Source: CALCKU01 sp964534845 (GTDB lineage: Bacteria; Pseudomonadota; Alphaproteobacteria; Caulobacterales; Maricaulaceae). From it: a stretch of 27,192 nt of DNA. Where the stretch lies: contig CAZHPV010000031.1 in assembly GCA_964534845.1 (NCBI GenBank), positions 1 to 27,192 on the forward strand, written 5' to 3'. The position numbers and the translations under genes are program-made. The stretch's first letter is position 1. Every line of letters starts with the position of its first letter. Below are positions 1-7,030 of this stretch, piece after piece. The notes below the pieces were generated by a model, which was not told where the DNA came from, made no database searches, and saw only the letters and a program-made list of their open reading frames with translations.

Positions 1-873
1 CCTGCCGGAATAACGGCTTGAGTGTCTTTGATGATGTAATTAACTGTTTCATAGACTCCGATCCGAATGCCTTCCAACTTTCCCGTCCGACACAAAGTAA
101 TGCCTTTAAACTGCTTAATTCATGATGCTTAACAATCGGTATGCGAGCGTGATAAGTAGCAAGTATAATAAGCAAAGCAATTTATATGCCACCTGATCAT
201 CATTCATTTCAAACATTCGCTATATTTGTTGATAATTTGAGAAGCGGTATTCAGCTTGGCATACGTATTGCATCATAGAGGACTGGCGGCATGAGGTAGT
301 GTCTTTATCGTGTATTTCTGCCTAAGTGCTAGGCTTGTCTTTCTGCACGACATATGAAAACTCATAAATATGATCGGTCGCTCTATACTCAGTTATTTAC
401 CCGTCAATATGGCAAATGTGTTGGCGGCGTTTGTCACGTTAACAGCCGCTTTTTGAGTTCGTGCTAACAGATTCATGCTAACAGAGTTGGATGAAATCCT
501 CACTTTATGCCCGCCACCTCATCTCAAGAAACACACTCCGCAAGTTGAGACATCAAGCCAATTCAGAATGGAATGCAGTGACGGCACAAGTTTGCAGGCA
601 GGAAGCGTTTAAGGGAAACTAAGGGCAAGGTTAGTTAACGTGACAAAGCCATACAATCAGACCGCATAGCTCGCTTGGCTATAAACCACCGGCTCCAGAA
701 ACCATCTTGCCACGCCCTGATAACCTGTCCTACACTGCGTTCCGGTCAGCCCATCAAGGCGACCATAACCGCCAGACTCTAACTTAACTGGGGGACCACC
801 TAATAGGGGCAGGTCAAAATCGTAAGAGGGCTTTTCGTATTGGGGAATATGAAAAGAAAACACATAACGGGAT
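1..873. other. Low-density accessory region, no confident gene
   Basis: I see no convincing gene here. On the minus strand, 115-216 could encode a 33-residue peptide with one hydrophobic stretch (LLCLLYLLLITLAYRLL), without a ribosome binding site. Another minus-strand frame stays open from about 120 to the left edge (it includes GKLEGIRIGVYETVNY) and could be the end of a gene outside the window. A 74-codon minus-strand frame at 657-881 contains PPVKLESGGYGRLDGLTGTQC. This faintly resembles the tail of the lipoprotein at 874-1167 (PPLKLGGSGR then TGVSC), so it may be a relic of a related gene. A 14-bp inverted repeat brackets 430-647. GCCTA/TAGGC at 320-334 can form a small hairpin. Confidence 0.4.
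430..647. repeat. Perfect 14-bp inverted repeat bracketing about 190 bp
   Basis: TTTGTCACGTTAAC at 430-443 is exactly matched in inverse orientation by GTTAACGTGACAAA at 634-647. The bracketed 190 bases contain no gene. They hold a direct repeat, TGCTAACAGA, at 462-471 and 476-485. The arrangement resembles the ends of a small non-autonomous element, but I see no matching target duplication beside the ends and no known element is recognised. It could equally be a pair of protein-binding sites. Confidence 0.4.
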
Positions 874-1012
874 ATGATCAAAGAGAGAATTTTACATAAA
901 TTTTATAGGCTAGTTCCCGCTCGCGGGTGGGGTTTTGGCATTTGCGGCGGCGTACGCTTGGTCGGGTTTATGGCGCTCTTGGCCGGCGTCTCGGCTTGTG
1001 CGAGCGCGGGCC
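825..1012 (+). repeat. Leader repeat, copy A (upstream region plus lipoprotein leader)
   Basis: About 188 bp closely matching 1655-1841. It covers 49 bases before the ATG at 874 and the first 46 codons. Similarity begins at AGAGGG and ends after GCGAGCGCGGGCC, and the sequences are unrelated on both sides. Many of the differences in the coding part are synonymous (for example AAA/AAG, CGC/CGA, GGC/GGT), which indicates the leader has been kept as protein. Confidence 0.85.
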
Positions 1013-1167
1013 AAGGCTCGAAAAAGGAAGACGCCATACACGCCGCACCCCAAACAGCGTCAGATAAAGACTGCAAACCGAAATACACCCAAGTCTACCA
1101 GCCCCCTTTGAAGCTCGGCGGGTCAGGCCGCATTCTCAACATCAAAACGGGGGTGAGTTGTGGGTAG
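874..1167 (+). CDS. Small putative lipoprotein with long N-terminal extension
   Basis: A 97-residue protein of unknown function. The first about 30 residues are basic and aromatic (RGWGFGICGG at about 18-27). A hydrophobic segment VGFMALLAGVSAC follows, with a lipobox-like VSAC just before ACAS, so membrane export with lipid attachment is plausible. The long region before the hydrophobic segment is unusual for a lipoprotein signal. The mature part is short, hydrophilic and ends in a Cys-containing tail (TGVSCG). The first 46 codons are repeated at 1703-1840 with mostly conservative changes, which supports translation. The stop overlaps the GTG start of the membrane protein at 1160, so the two are probably co-translated. 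No family is recognised. It may be a truncated remnant of a larger secreted protein whose leader alone is intact. Confidence 0.5.
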   Translation: MIKERILHKFYRLVPARGWGFGICGGVRLVGFMALLAGVSACASAGQGSKKEDAIHAAPQTASDKDCKPKYTQVYQPPLKLGGSGRILNIKTGVSCG

Positions 1168-1594
1168 ATGTATAATTTTTGCTATCGGAAGTATAGTTCT
1201 GTTGTTCTTGATGAGTTTTATAAGGCTTTTTCGGCCTGAGATTTCAGTAATAGATTTATCTGTGTATAGTTTAGTCGCGTCTATTGCTTTTTTTGTAGTG
1301 ATTTTGCCCAGTGCGTTATTATCAATATTACTTCTGAGATTTGGTGTGGGGAAGTTAATAGCAAGTATTGTGTTTCTATTAGTAGGTTTTGTATTGTCAA
1401 TTCTAATTTTTGGGACTCCTTGTTCTGGATATGGTTCCTTGAAAAGGCATGGTTTTCTTTTGGTTGAAGCAGGCGGTATGACGAATCTCGGGTATTTGAT
1501 TTGTCCCTCTTATAACGCGTTTAAAATTTTATTAGTTTGGTTTGTCTTGTTCATATGTATGCCAAGCAATCGTTTAGAGAAAAAGGTTGAATAA
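1160..1594 (+). CDS. AT-rich multi-pass membrane protein, unknown function
   Basis: A 144-residue protein with about four hydrophobic segments (near residues 3-20, 30-57, 63-88 and 120-135) and a short charged C-terminus (NRLEKKVE). Cysteines and glycines cluster in a loop (GTPCSGYGS). It starts at GTG 1160, inside the last codons of the preceding lipoprotein gene, with a GGGGGTGAG purine stretch just upstream. Its T-rich codon use contrasts with neighbouring genes and suggests foreign origin. The overlap with a secreted-protein leader recalls effector/immunity gene pairs, where the second product is often a small membrane protein. That is inference only. No family is recognised. Confidence 0.5.
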   Translation: MGRCIIFAIGSIVLLFLMSFIRLFRPEISVIDLSVYSLVASIAFFVVILPSALLSILLLRFGVGKLIASIVFLLVGFVLSILIFGTPCSGYGSLKRHGFLLVEAGGMTNLGYLICPSYNAFKILLVWFVLFICMPSNRLEKKVE

Positions 1595-1654
1595 TGTCAT
1601 CTTTCCGCACACAACCGCGCCCAGCAGGAACTACTTGTGTTAACCATAAATTTC

Positions 1655-1841
1655 AGAGGGTTTTTCGTATTTGGGAATGCGAAAAGAAAAACATAAAGGG
1701 ATATGATCAAAGAGGGAATTTCACATAAGTTTTATAGGCCAACCCCGGCTCGAGGGTGGGGATTTGGCCTGTGCGGAAAGGCGCGGGTGGTCGGTTTTAT
1801 GGCGCTCTTGGCCGGTGTCACGGCTTGTGCGAGCGCGGGCC
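1655..1841 (+). repeat. Leader repeat, copy B
   Basis: The second copy of the leader at 825-1012, one base shorter between the AGAGGG edge and the ATG at 1703. Homology stops abruptly at 1841, where inverted Rhs-like sequence begins. Confidence 0.85.
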
Positions 1842-1912
1842 TGTGCCGCCGCCCCAACCACCTGTATCAATGGACCGCGTCACACGGTTGCGGGAGGCAT
1901 ATTCAAGGGTGA
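1703..1912 (+). pseudogene. Lipoprotein leader copy B with an out-of-place tail
   Basis: A 69-codon frame. The first 46 codons match the leader at 874 (basic/aromatic stretch, then VGFMALLAGVTAC with lipobox-like VTAC). After GCGAGCGCGGGCC the frame enters unrelated sequence that reads better on the opposite strand and stops after 23 more codons. I read this as a leader cut from its original gene by a rearrangement. A functional short lipoprotein cannot be excluded. Confidence 0.5.
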
Positions 1913-2186
1913 TTTTGCGACTACCAAGCTCACGTTCCAGTAGATTGCCTAGACTATCATATTGTGCCGAAAATTTAGCCCATGGGGTATTTTCATTTGA
2001 TGATGGTGAATTATCAACTGGTGTTGATGTGTTTTCATCAGGCGGGTTCGTTGCTGATGTTATTGTGATTGTTTCTTTTTTTAAGCGTAAGCGGATGCCG
2101 CTATCAAATTGGCCTAAAGACAACAATCGTGTAAAATTACGACACTTTTTGGAACGTAGTAGAACGAATTCTATTAATGACTTCAT
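1842..2186 (-). pseudogene. Rhs/YD-repeat-like gene fragment
   Basis: The minus-strand frame contains AQYDSLGNLLERELGS followed by an I-T-L-E-Y and N-R-V-T pattern, close to the YD-repeat unit of Rhs proteins (YDxxGNL then G, ITYxY, NRL). Only about one unit is present. The frame is preceded by an in-frame TAG and runs, at its C-terminal end, into leader repeat B in reverse orientation. Both ends are therefore abnormal and this is best read as a broken fragment. An overlapping plus-strand frame (1756-2241) is longer but composition-wise looks like its shadow. Confidence 0.4.
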
Positions 2187-2461
2187 TTTTAGGGCTGGGG
2201 CCTACAGCGACTATTTGAGCGGTTTGAGTCGCCCAAAATAAGCCGCTCACAGGGATAGTTAGTAGAGCGCCGTCACTTAATATCGTGACGGTTTTGCTGT
2301 CATATAATTCGAAAATTACCGCCAGAATCATTCTCGAAATAAGCCCTAAAAAACACAGAATTATTACGTGTGAACATTTGCGAAAAATAGCCTAAAATGC
2401 TACCCTGAATCGACTTGAATCGCCTTGATTCGAGATAGGCAAAAATGGGGATTTCCATTCC
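1913..2461. other. Region before gyrA without an intact gene
   Basis: It contains most of the inverted Rhs-like fragment (to 2186) and a short minus-strand frame (2137-2331) of unknown meaning. Immediately before gyrA lie partial repeats of GAATCG/GATTCG (about 2407-2433) and a weak small hairpin (AATGG/CCATT) just ahead of the GTG start. No clear sigma-70 promoter is evident. TAAAAT at about 2394 is the best -10 candidate. Confidence 0.4.
2270..2295 (+). terminator. Possible rho-independent terminator
   Basis: CCGTCAC (2270-2276) and GTGACGG (2285-2291) form a perfect 7-bp stem with an 8-base loop, followed by TTTT. It lies between the degraded region and gyrA and would insulate gyrA from upstream plus-strand transcription. 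The T-tract is short. Confidence 0.45.
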
Positions 2462-5278
2462 GTGAGCGATGACGACAATACGTCTGATGAAACACCTCTA
2501 GACGGGGTGCCGGAGCAGGGTATTTCGCCTGTAACCATCGAAGATGAAATGCGCAGGTCTTATCTCGATTACGCAATGAGCGTGATCGTATCCCGGGCTA
2601 TTCCTGATGTGCGGGACGGCTTGAAACCCGTCCATAGACGTATTCTTTATTCCATGCATGAAAACGGCTTTACACGTGATAAGCCCTATAAAAAATCAGC
2701 CCGTGTTGTCGGGGATGTGATTGGTAAATATCACCCCCACGGCGATAGCGCGGTTTATGACGCGCTTGTCCGTATGGCACAGGATTTTGCTATGCGTCTG
2801 CCTTTGCTGGACGGGCAGGGCAATTTTGGCTCTGTTGACGGAGACCCGCCCGCCGCTATGCGGTATACCGAAGTGCGCATGGACAGGCCGGCAGCCTCCT
2901 TGCTTTCTGATATTGAAAAAAACACTGTTAATTTTCAAGACAATTATGACGCCTCAGAGCAGGAACCCGTTGTCTTGCCCGCGCGCTTTCCCAATATTCT
3001 TGTTAACGGCGCTGGCGGTATTGCCGTGGGTATGGCGACCAATATTCCGCCGCATAATCTGGGCGAGGTCATCGATGCCACGATTGCCTTAATGGAGGAC
3101 GGCTCGCTGAGTGACGAGGCGCTATTAGACATAGTTCCGGGGCCGGACTTTCCAACTGGCGCGTTTATTATGGGCCGTAGTGGATCAAAGTCATCTGTCC
3201 TGACAGGTAAGGGCTCTATCATCATGCGCGCCCGCGCCGAGATTGAAGAGATCCGCAAAGACCGCCAAGCTATTATCGTGACCGAGATTCCCTATCAGGT
3301 CAATAAAGCCAATATGATCAAGAAAATTGCCGATATGGTGCGTGACAAACGGATTGAAGGCATTTCTGACTTGCGCGACGAGTCGGACCGTAACGGTATG
3401 CGTGTCGTTATAGAGCTAAAGCGCGACGCCGTTGCTGATGTTGTCCTTAATCAACTCTACCGCTTCTCCCAGCTACAACAGAATTTCAGCTCTAATATGC
3501 TTGCGCTAAATGGTGGGCGTCCGCAGCAAATGAATTTGCGTCAAATGCTGGAAGCCTTTCTGGCGTTCCGTGAAGACGTCATTGCGCGGCGGTCTAAATT
3601 TGATCTCTCCAAAGCACGCGATAAAGCGCATATCTTGGTTGGTCTGGCTACAGCCGTTACCAATATTGACGAGGTGATAAAACTCATACGCACCTCGGCT
3701 AATCCGAAAGAAGCGCGTGAAAAGCTCATGGCTCGTCCTTGGTCGGCAAAAGATATGGGGGCGCTGATAGAATTGATTGCCGATCCGCGCTCGATTTTGC
3801 TTGATGATGGCACAATCATGCTCACAGAAGAGCAGGCGCGCGCAATACTTGATTTGCGCCTTATGAAGCTAACGGCTTTGGGGCTTGACGAGATTATGGA
3901 AGATGCCCGCAAGTTGGCCGAACAGATTACCGATCTTTTGGATATTTTGCGCTCGCGCGACCGCGTTGTTTCGATCATCAAGGACGAGCTCTCCGAAATC
4001 AGAGAAAAATACGCCACACCGCGTCGTTCTGTATTTGCTGAAGGCGGTATGGACTTTGATGATGAGGACCTCATAGCTGTTGAGGATATGGTGGTGACCG
4101 TAACGTCTTCGGGTTATGTAAAGCGCACCGCCCTTGATACCTACCGCGCCCAACGCCGCGGCGGCAAAGGCCGATCTGGCATGTCCATGAAGGATGAAGA
4201 TTACGTCACAACTGTCTTCGTGGCGACAACCCATACGCCGGTGCTTTTCTTCTCGTCCAATGGTATGTGCTATAAGTTAAAAGTCTGGAAGCTGCCACTG
4301 GGCGGGCCGGCCACGCGCGGTAAGGCGCTTGTGAACCTTCTGCCTCTGGCGCAGGGCGAGACCATTAATTCGATCATGGCATTACCAGAGGATGAAGAAA
4401 GCTGGAAAGATTTGGACATTATGTTTGCGGCGCGCTCCGGCGGCGTGCGCCGAAACTCCTTGGCGGATTTCACTCGCGTCAACCGCAACGGTAAAATCGC
4501 TATGAAGCCCGATGAAGGCGACGGAATTGTCGATGTGCGCCTATGTACCGAAGATGATGACCTCTTGCTGACAACGGCCATGGGCAAGGCGATACGGTTC
4601 CGTGTGACGGATATTCGCCGTTTTGTTGGCAGGACCTCCTCAGGCGTGCGCGGTATTAAGCTGGCCGAGGGCGACGAGGTTATCTCGATGGCGGTTCTGC
4701 GTCATGTCGATATCGAAACGGATGAGGCGCGGGCTTATATGAAACACGAAACAGCCATGCGCCGCGCGCAAGGCGAGGACGGCGAGGCGGAGGTCGATGA
4801 CGGCCCGATCGACACATCGCTGGACCCTGAGCGTTTAGGCTTTTTACAGGCGAGCGAGCAATTTGTCCTCACATTGGCCGATGACGGATTTGGTAAGCGT
4901 TCCTCGAGTTTTGATTACCGCTGTATGAACCGCGGCGGGCAGGGTGTTACGGCACAAGAGCTATCGCGCAAGGGCGAGGCGAATGCGCGGCTTGTACGCT
5001 CTTTCTGCATAGAGGATGATGACCAGATTATGATGGTGACCAATGGCGGCCAGCTTGTCCGTTGCCCTGTGCGCAATATTCGTATTGTCTCGCGCTCCTC
5101 ACGCGGTGTGACGGTCATTCGTGTCAAAGACAGCGAGCGCCTTGTTTCTGTGGAACGGATTGAAGAAAACGAGGATGAGGATACGAACGGTGAAGCAGGC
5201 GGCGAAACGGGTGGAGAGGCCGGCAACACACCACCAAACCCGGCACCTGACCCAAGTCCAGACCCCAGCGATAGTTAA
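2462..5278 (+). CDS. gyrA: DNA gyrase subunit A
   Basis: Subunit A of the type II topoisomerase that introduces negative supercoils. It acts as A2B2 with GyrB, which is not in this window. The N-terminal winged-helix/tower region begins at about residue 24 with EDEMRRSYLDYAMS. The active-site tyrosine is Y135 (AAMRYTEVR). The quinolone-determining segment HPHGDSAVYD keeps Ser96 and Asp100 (E. coli 83 and 87), the drug-sensitive state. The GyrA box QRRGGKG at about residue 564 identifies gyrase rather than topoisomerase IV, and beta-propeller repeats follow. At 938 residues it is somewhat longer than E. coli GyrA (875). The extra length comes from a charged insert near residues 755-785 (the AQGEDGEAEVDDGP region) and an acidic, proline-rich tail. 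The GTG start at 2462 gives the expected N-terminus, although the ribosome binding site is poor. Confidence 0.98.
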   Translation: MSDDDNTSDETPLDGVPEQGISPVTIEDEMRRSYLDYAMSVIVSRAIPDVRDGLKPVHRRILYSMHENGFTRDKPYKKSARVVGDVIGKYHPHGDSAVYDALVRMAQDFAMRLPLLDGQGNFGSVDGDPPAAMRYTEVRMDRPAASLLSDIEKNTVNFQDNYDASEQEPVVLPARFPNILVNGAGGIAVGMATNIPPHNLGEVIDATIALMEDGSLSDEALLDIVPGPDFPTGAFIMGRSGSKSSVLTGKGSIIMRARAEIEEIRKDRQAIIVTEIPYQVNKANMIKKIADMVRDKRIEGISDLRDESDRNGMRVVIELKRDAVADVVLNQLYRFSQLQQNFSSNMLALNGGRPQQMNLRQMLEAFLAFREDVIARRSKFDLSKARDKAHILVGLATAVTNIDEVIKLIRTSANPKEAREKLMARPWSAKDMGALIELIADPRSILLDDGTIMLTEEQARAILDLRLMKLTALGLDEIMEDARKLAEQITDLLDILRSRDRVVSIIKDELSEIREKYATPRRSVFAEGGMDFDDEDLIAVEDMVVTVTSSGYVKRTALDTYRAQRRGGKGRSGMSMKDEDYVTTVFVATTHTPVLFFSSNGMCYKLKVWKLPLGGPATRGKALVNLLPLAQGETINSIMALPEDEESWKDLDIMFAARSGGVRRNSLADFTRVNRNGKIAMKPDEGDGIVDVRLCTEDDDLLLTTAMGKAIRFRVTDIRRFVGRTSSGVRGIKLAEGDEVISMAVLRHVDIETDEARAYMKHETAMRRAQGEDGEAEVDDGPIDTSLDPERLGFLQASEQFVLTLADDGFGKRSSSFDYRCMNRGGQGVTAQELSRKGEANARLVRSFCIEDDDQIMMVTNGGQLVRCPVRNIRIVSRSSRGVTVIRVKDSERLVSVERIEENEDEDTNGEAGGETGGEAGNTPPNPAPDPSPDPSDS

Positions 5279-5501
5279 GCCCCTTTTAGGCGGACAGCTA
5301 AACGCTACCTAACACTATAAAAACTAAGAAATTTTACGCCAATCGGACGTCGTAACCCTATGTGTTATACTGGAGCGATTTAAGGCTTCCTAGAATGTTG
5401 GCCTAGGGTTGCGAAGGATTATGCATAACATCAAATTATGTATATCATAAGTCAATACCCGCGTGACAAAGCCCATATAATTGATAATCTTTATCAAAGG
5501 C

Positions 5502-5509
5502 AGGGAGGG
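5502..5509 (+). promoter_or_regulatory. Ribosome binding site that sets the start at 5513
   Basis: AGGGAGGG lies directly before the ATG at 5513 (three to four bases). The earlier in-frame ATG at 5438 has no such site, and its 25 extra residues do not fit the family. Confidence 0.7.
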
Positions 5510-5512
5510 TAT

Positions 5513-7030
5513 ATGGCAAGACGTACAAAACGCGCAGTCCGTAGCAGCAGCTATACCTTACCTGCTTCTGGCCCCGCTTATATTACCCGCAACATTCCTT
5601 TTTATGAATTTCTATCCGAAGAAAATCTCGTGAAAATTGAAAACCAAGCCGATTGGATAATTGAGGAAATCGGGCTCGAATTTCGCGAAGACCCCGTTGC
5701 CCTGGAAATATGGAAAGAGGCTGGGGCGGATGTCAAAGGTACACGTGTGCGCGCCCCCAAAGGCATGGTGCGTAAACTCTGCGCGACGGCGCCTAGCCAG
5801 TTCGTGCAACATTCTCGAAATCCTAATCGCGCGGTGACAATTGGGGGGAACCATCAGGTTTTCGCGCCAGTCTACGGGCCACCTTTTGTGCGCGATTTGG
5901 AAAAGGGGCGTCGCTACGGAACGATTAAAGACTTTCAAAATTTGGTCAAGCTGACCCATATGCTGCCAGCCTTGCACCATTCGGGCTTTGTGACATGTGA
6001 GCCTTGTGACATTCCCGTTTCGAAACGGCATTTTGATATGATCTATGCGCATATGAAATATACGGATAAGCCGCATTTGGGCGCAATTACCGCTATGTCG
6101 CGCGCCCAAGATTCTGTGGATATGGCCCGTATTTTACACGGTAAAGAATTCATGGAGGCGCATTGCGTCATTATGGGTAATGTGAATACCAATTCGCCTT
6201 TGGTAGTCGATCGCGTTGTCACTGAAGCTATCCGTGTTTATTCCGCTGCTAATCAAGGCATGATTATCGCCCCCTTTATTTTAGGCGGTGCGATGGGCCC
6301 TGTCACTACGGCGGCTTCAATCGCCCAAGCTTTTGCTGAGGCCATGATGTGTGGAGCATTCACCCAACTCGTCCGCCCTGGCGCGCCATTTATTCTGGGT
6401 AATTTCCTATCATCCATGAGTTTGAAATCTGGTGCCCCGACATTTGGAACACCTGAGCCTGTTATATCCAATATGATTATTGGACAACTTGCGCGGCGTC
6501 TCGGCGTGCCTTTACGCTGTGGGGGATCTTTGACAGCCGCCAAAGTTGCTGATGCTCAGGCGGCGGCTGAAAGCGCAGATTCTATGATGTCAACCGTGTT
6601 GGGCGGTGCAAATTTTATTCTCCATGCAGCCGGTTGGCTCGAAGGCGGTTTATGTACCGGATATGAAAAACTTATTATCGATGCAGATCGATTAGGGGCT
6701 TATCAAGTCATGCTGGACGGCCTGCCTATTGATAACAATGCCTTGGGAAAAACAGCTTATGAGGACGTCCCGCCGGGAGGGCATTTCCTAGGTTCTGCGC
6801 ATACAATGACGAATTACGAAACCGCTTTTTATGATGCGCAGATGAGTGACTCCGAGAGCTTCGAACAATGGGAAGAAAATGGTTCGCGCGATACTGAACG
6901 CCGCGCCTTTGAACGTTGGAACGAAATGCTTACTGTCTATGAGTATCCGCCGCTAGATGAAGCGAAAGATGAAGCGTTATTAGAGTATATTACAAAACGT
7001 AAATCCGAAATTGAGGATAAATGGTACTGA
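5513..7030 (+). CDS. MttB-family (trimethylamine/betaine) corrinoid methyltransferase, non-pyrrolysine
   Basis: A 505-residue member of the trimethylamine methyltransferase family (MttB, COG5598), TIM-barrel enzymes that move a methyl group from a quaternary or tertiary amine to a corrinoid protein. Recognisable blocks are the N-terminal NIPFYEFLSEENLVKIENQA, the EIGLEFREDP stretch, the central glycine-rich barrel (LGGAMGPVTTAASIAQAFAE), and the C-terminal GGHFLGSAHT block followed by an E/R-rich helix. Archaeal MttB has an in-frame amber codon read as pyrrolysine. Here the frame is uninterrupted, so this is the bacterial type, of which glycine-betaine methyltransferase MtgB is the characterised example. 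The substrate cannot be read from sequence. No corrinoid protein or reactivase is encoded nearby. The stop TGA overlaps the next ATG (TGATG), so it is translationally coupled to the flavoenzyme at 7030. Confidence 0.88.
   Translation: MARRTKRAVRSSSYTLPASGPAYITRNIPFYEFLSEENLVKIENQADWIIEEIGLEFREDPVALEIWKEAGADVKGTRVRAPKGMVRKLCATAPSQFVQHSRNPNRAVTIGGNHQVFAPVYGPPFVRDLEKGRRYGTIKDFQNLVKLTHMLPALHHSGFVTCEPCDIPVSKRHFDMIYAHMKYTDKPHLGAITAMSRAQDSVDMARILHGKEFMEAHCVIMGNVNTNSPLVVDRVVTEAIRVYSAANQGMIIAPFILGGAMGPVTTAASIAQAFAEAMMCGAFTQLVRPGAPFILGNFLSSMSLKSGAPTFGTPEPVISNMIIGQLARRLGVPLRCGGSLTAAKVADAQAAAESADSMMSTVLGGANFILHAAGWLEGGLCTGYEKLIIDADRLGAYQVMLDGLPIDNNALGKTAYEDVPPGGHFLGSAHTMTNYETAFYDAQMSDSESFEQWEENGSRDTERRAFERWNEMLTVYEYPPLDEAKDEALLEYITKRKSEIEDKWY

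Noticed and set aside
1756..2241. 161-codon plus-strand open frame
   Set aside because: It begins out of frame inside leader repeat B and runs antisense to the YD-repeat-like fragment. Its composition is not protein-like and no motif is visible.
3541..4074. 177-codon minus-strand frame inside gyrA
   Set aside because: A serine/arginine-rich shadow of the gyrA coding strand with no motif.
5513..7030. Pyrrolysine-containing MttB
   Set aside because: There is no in-frame amber codon, so the gene belongs to the non-pyrrolysine branch.
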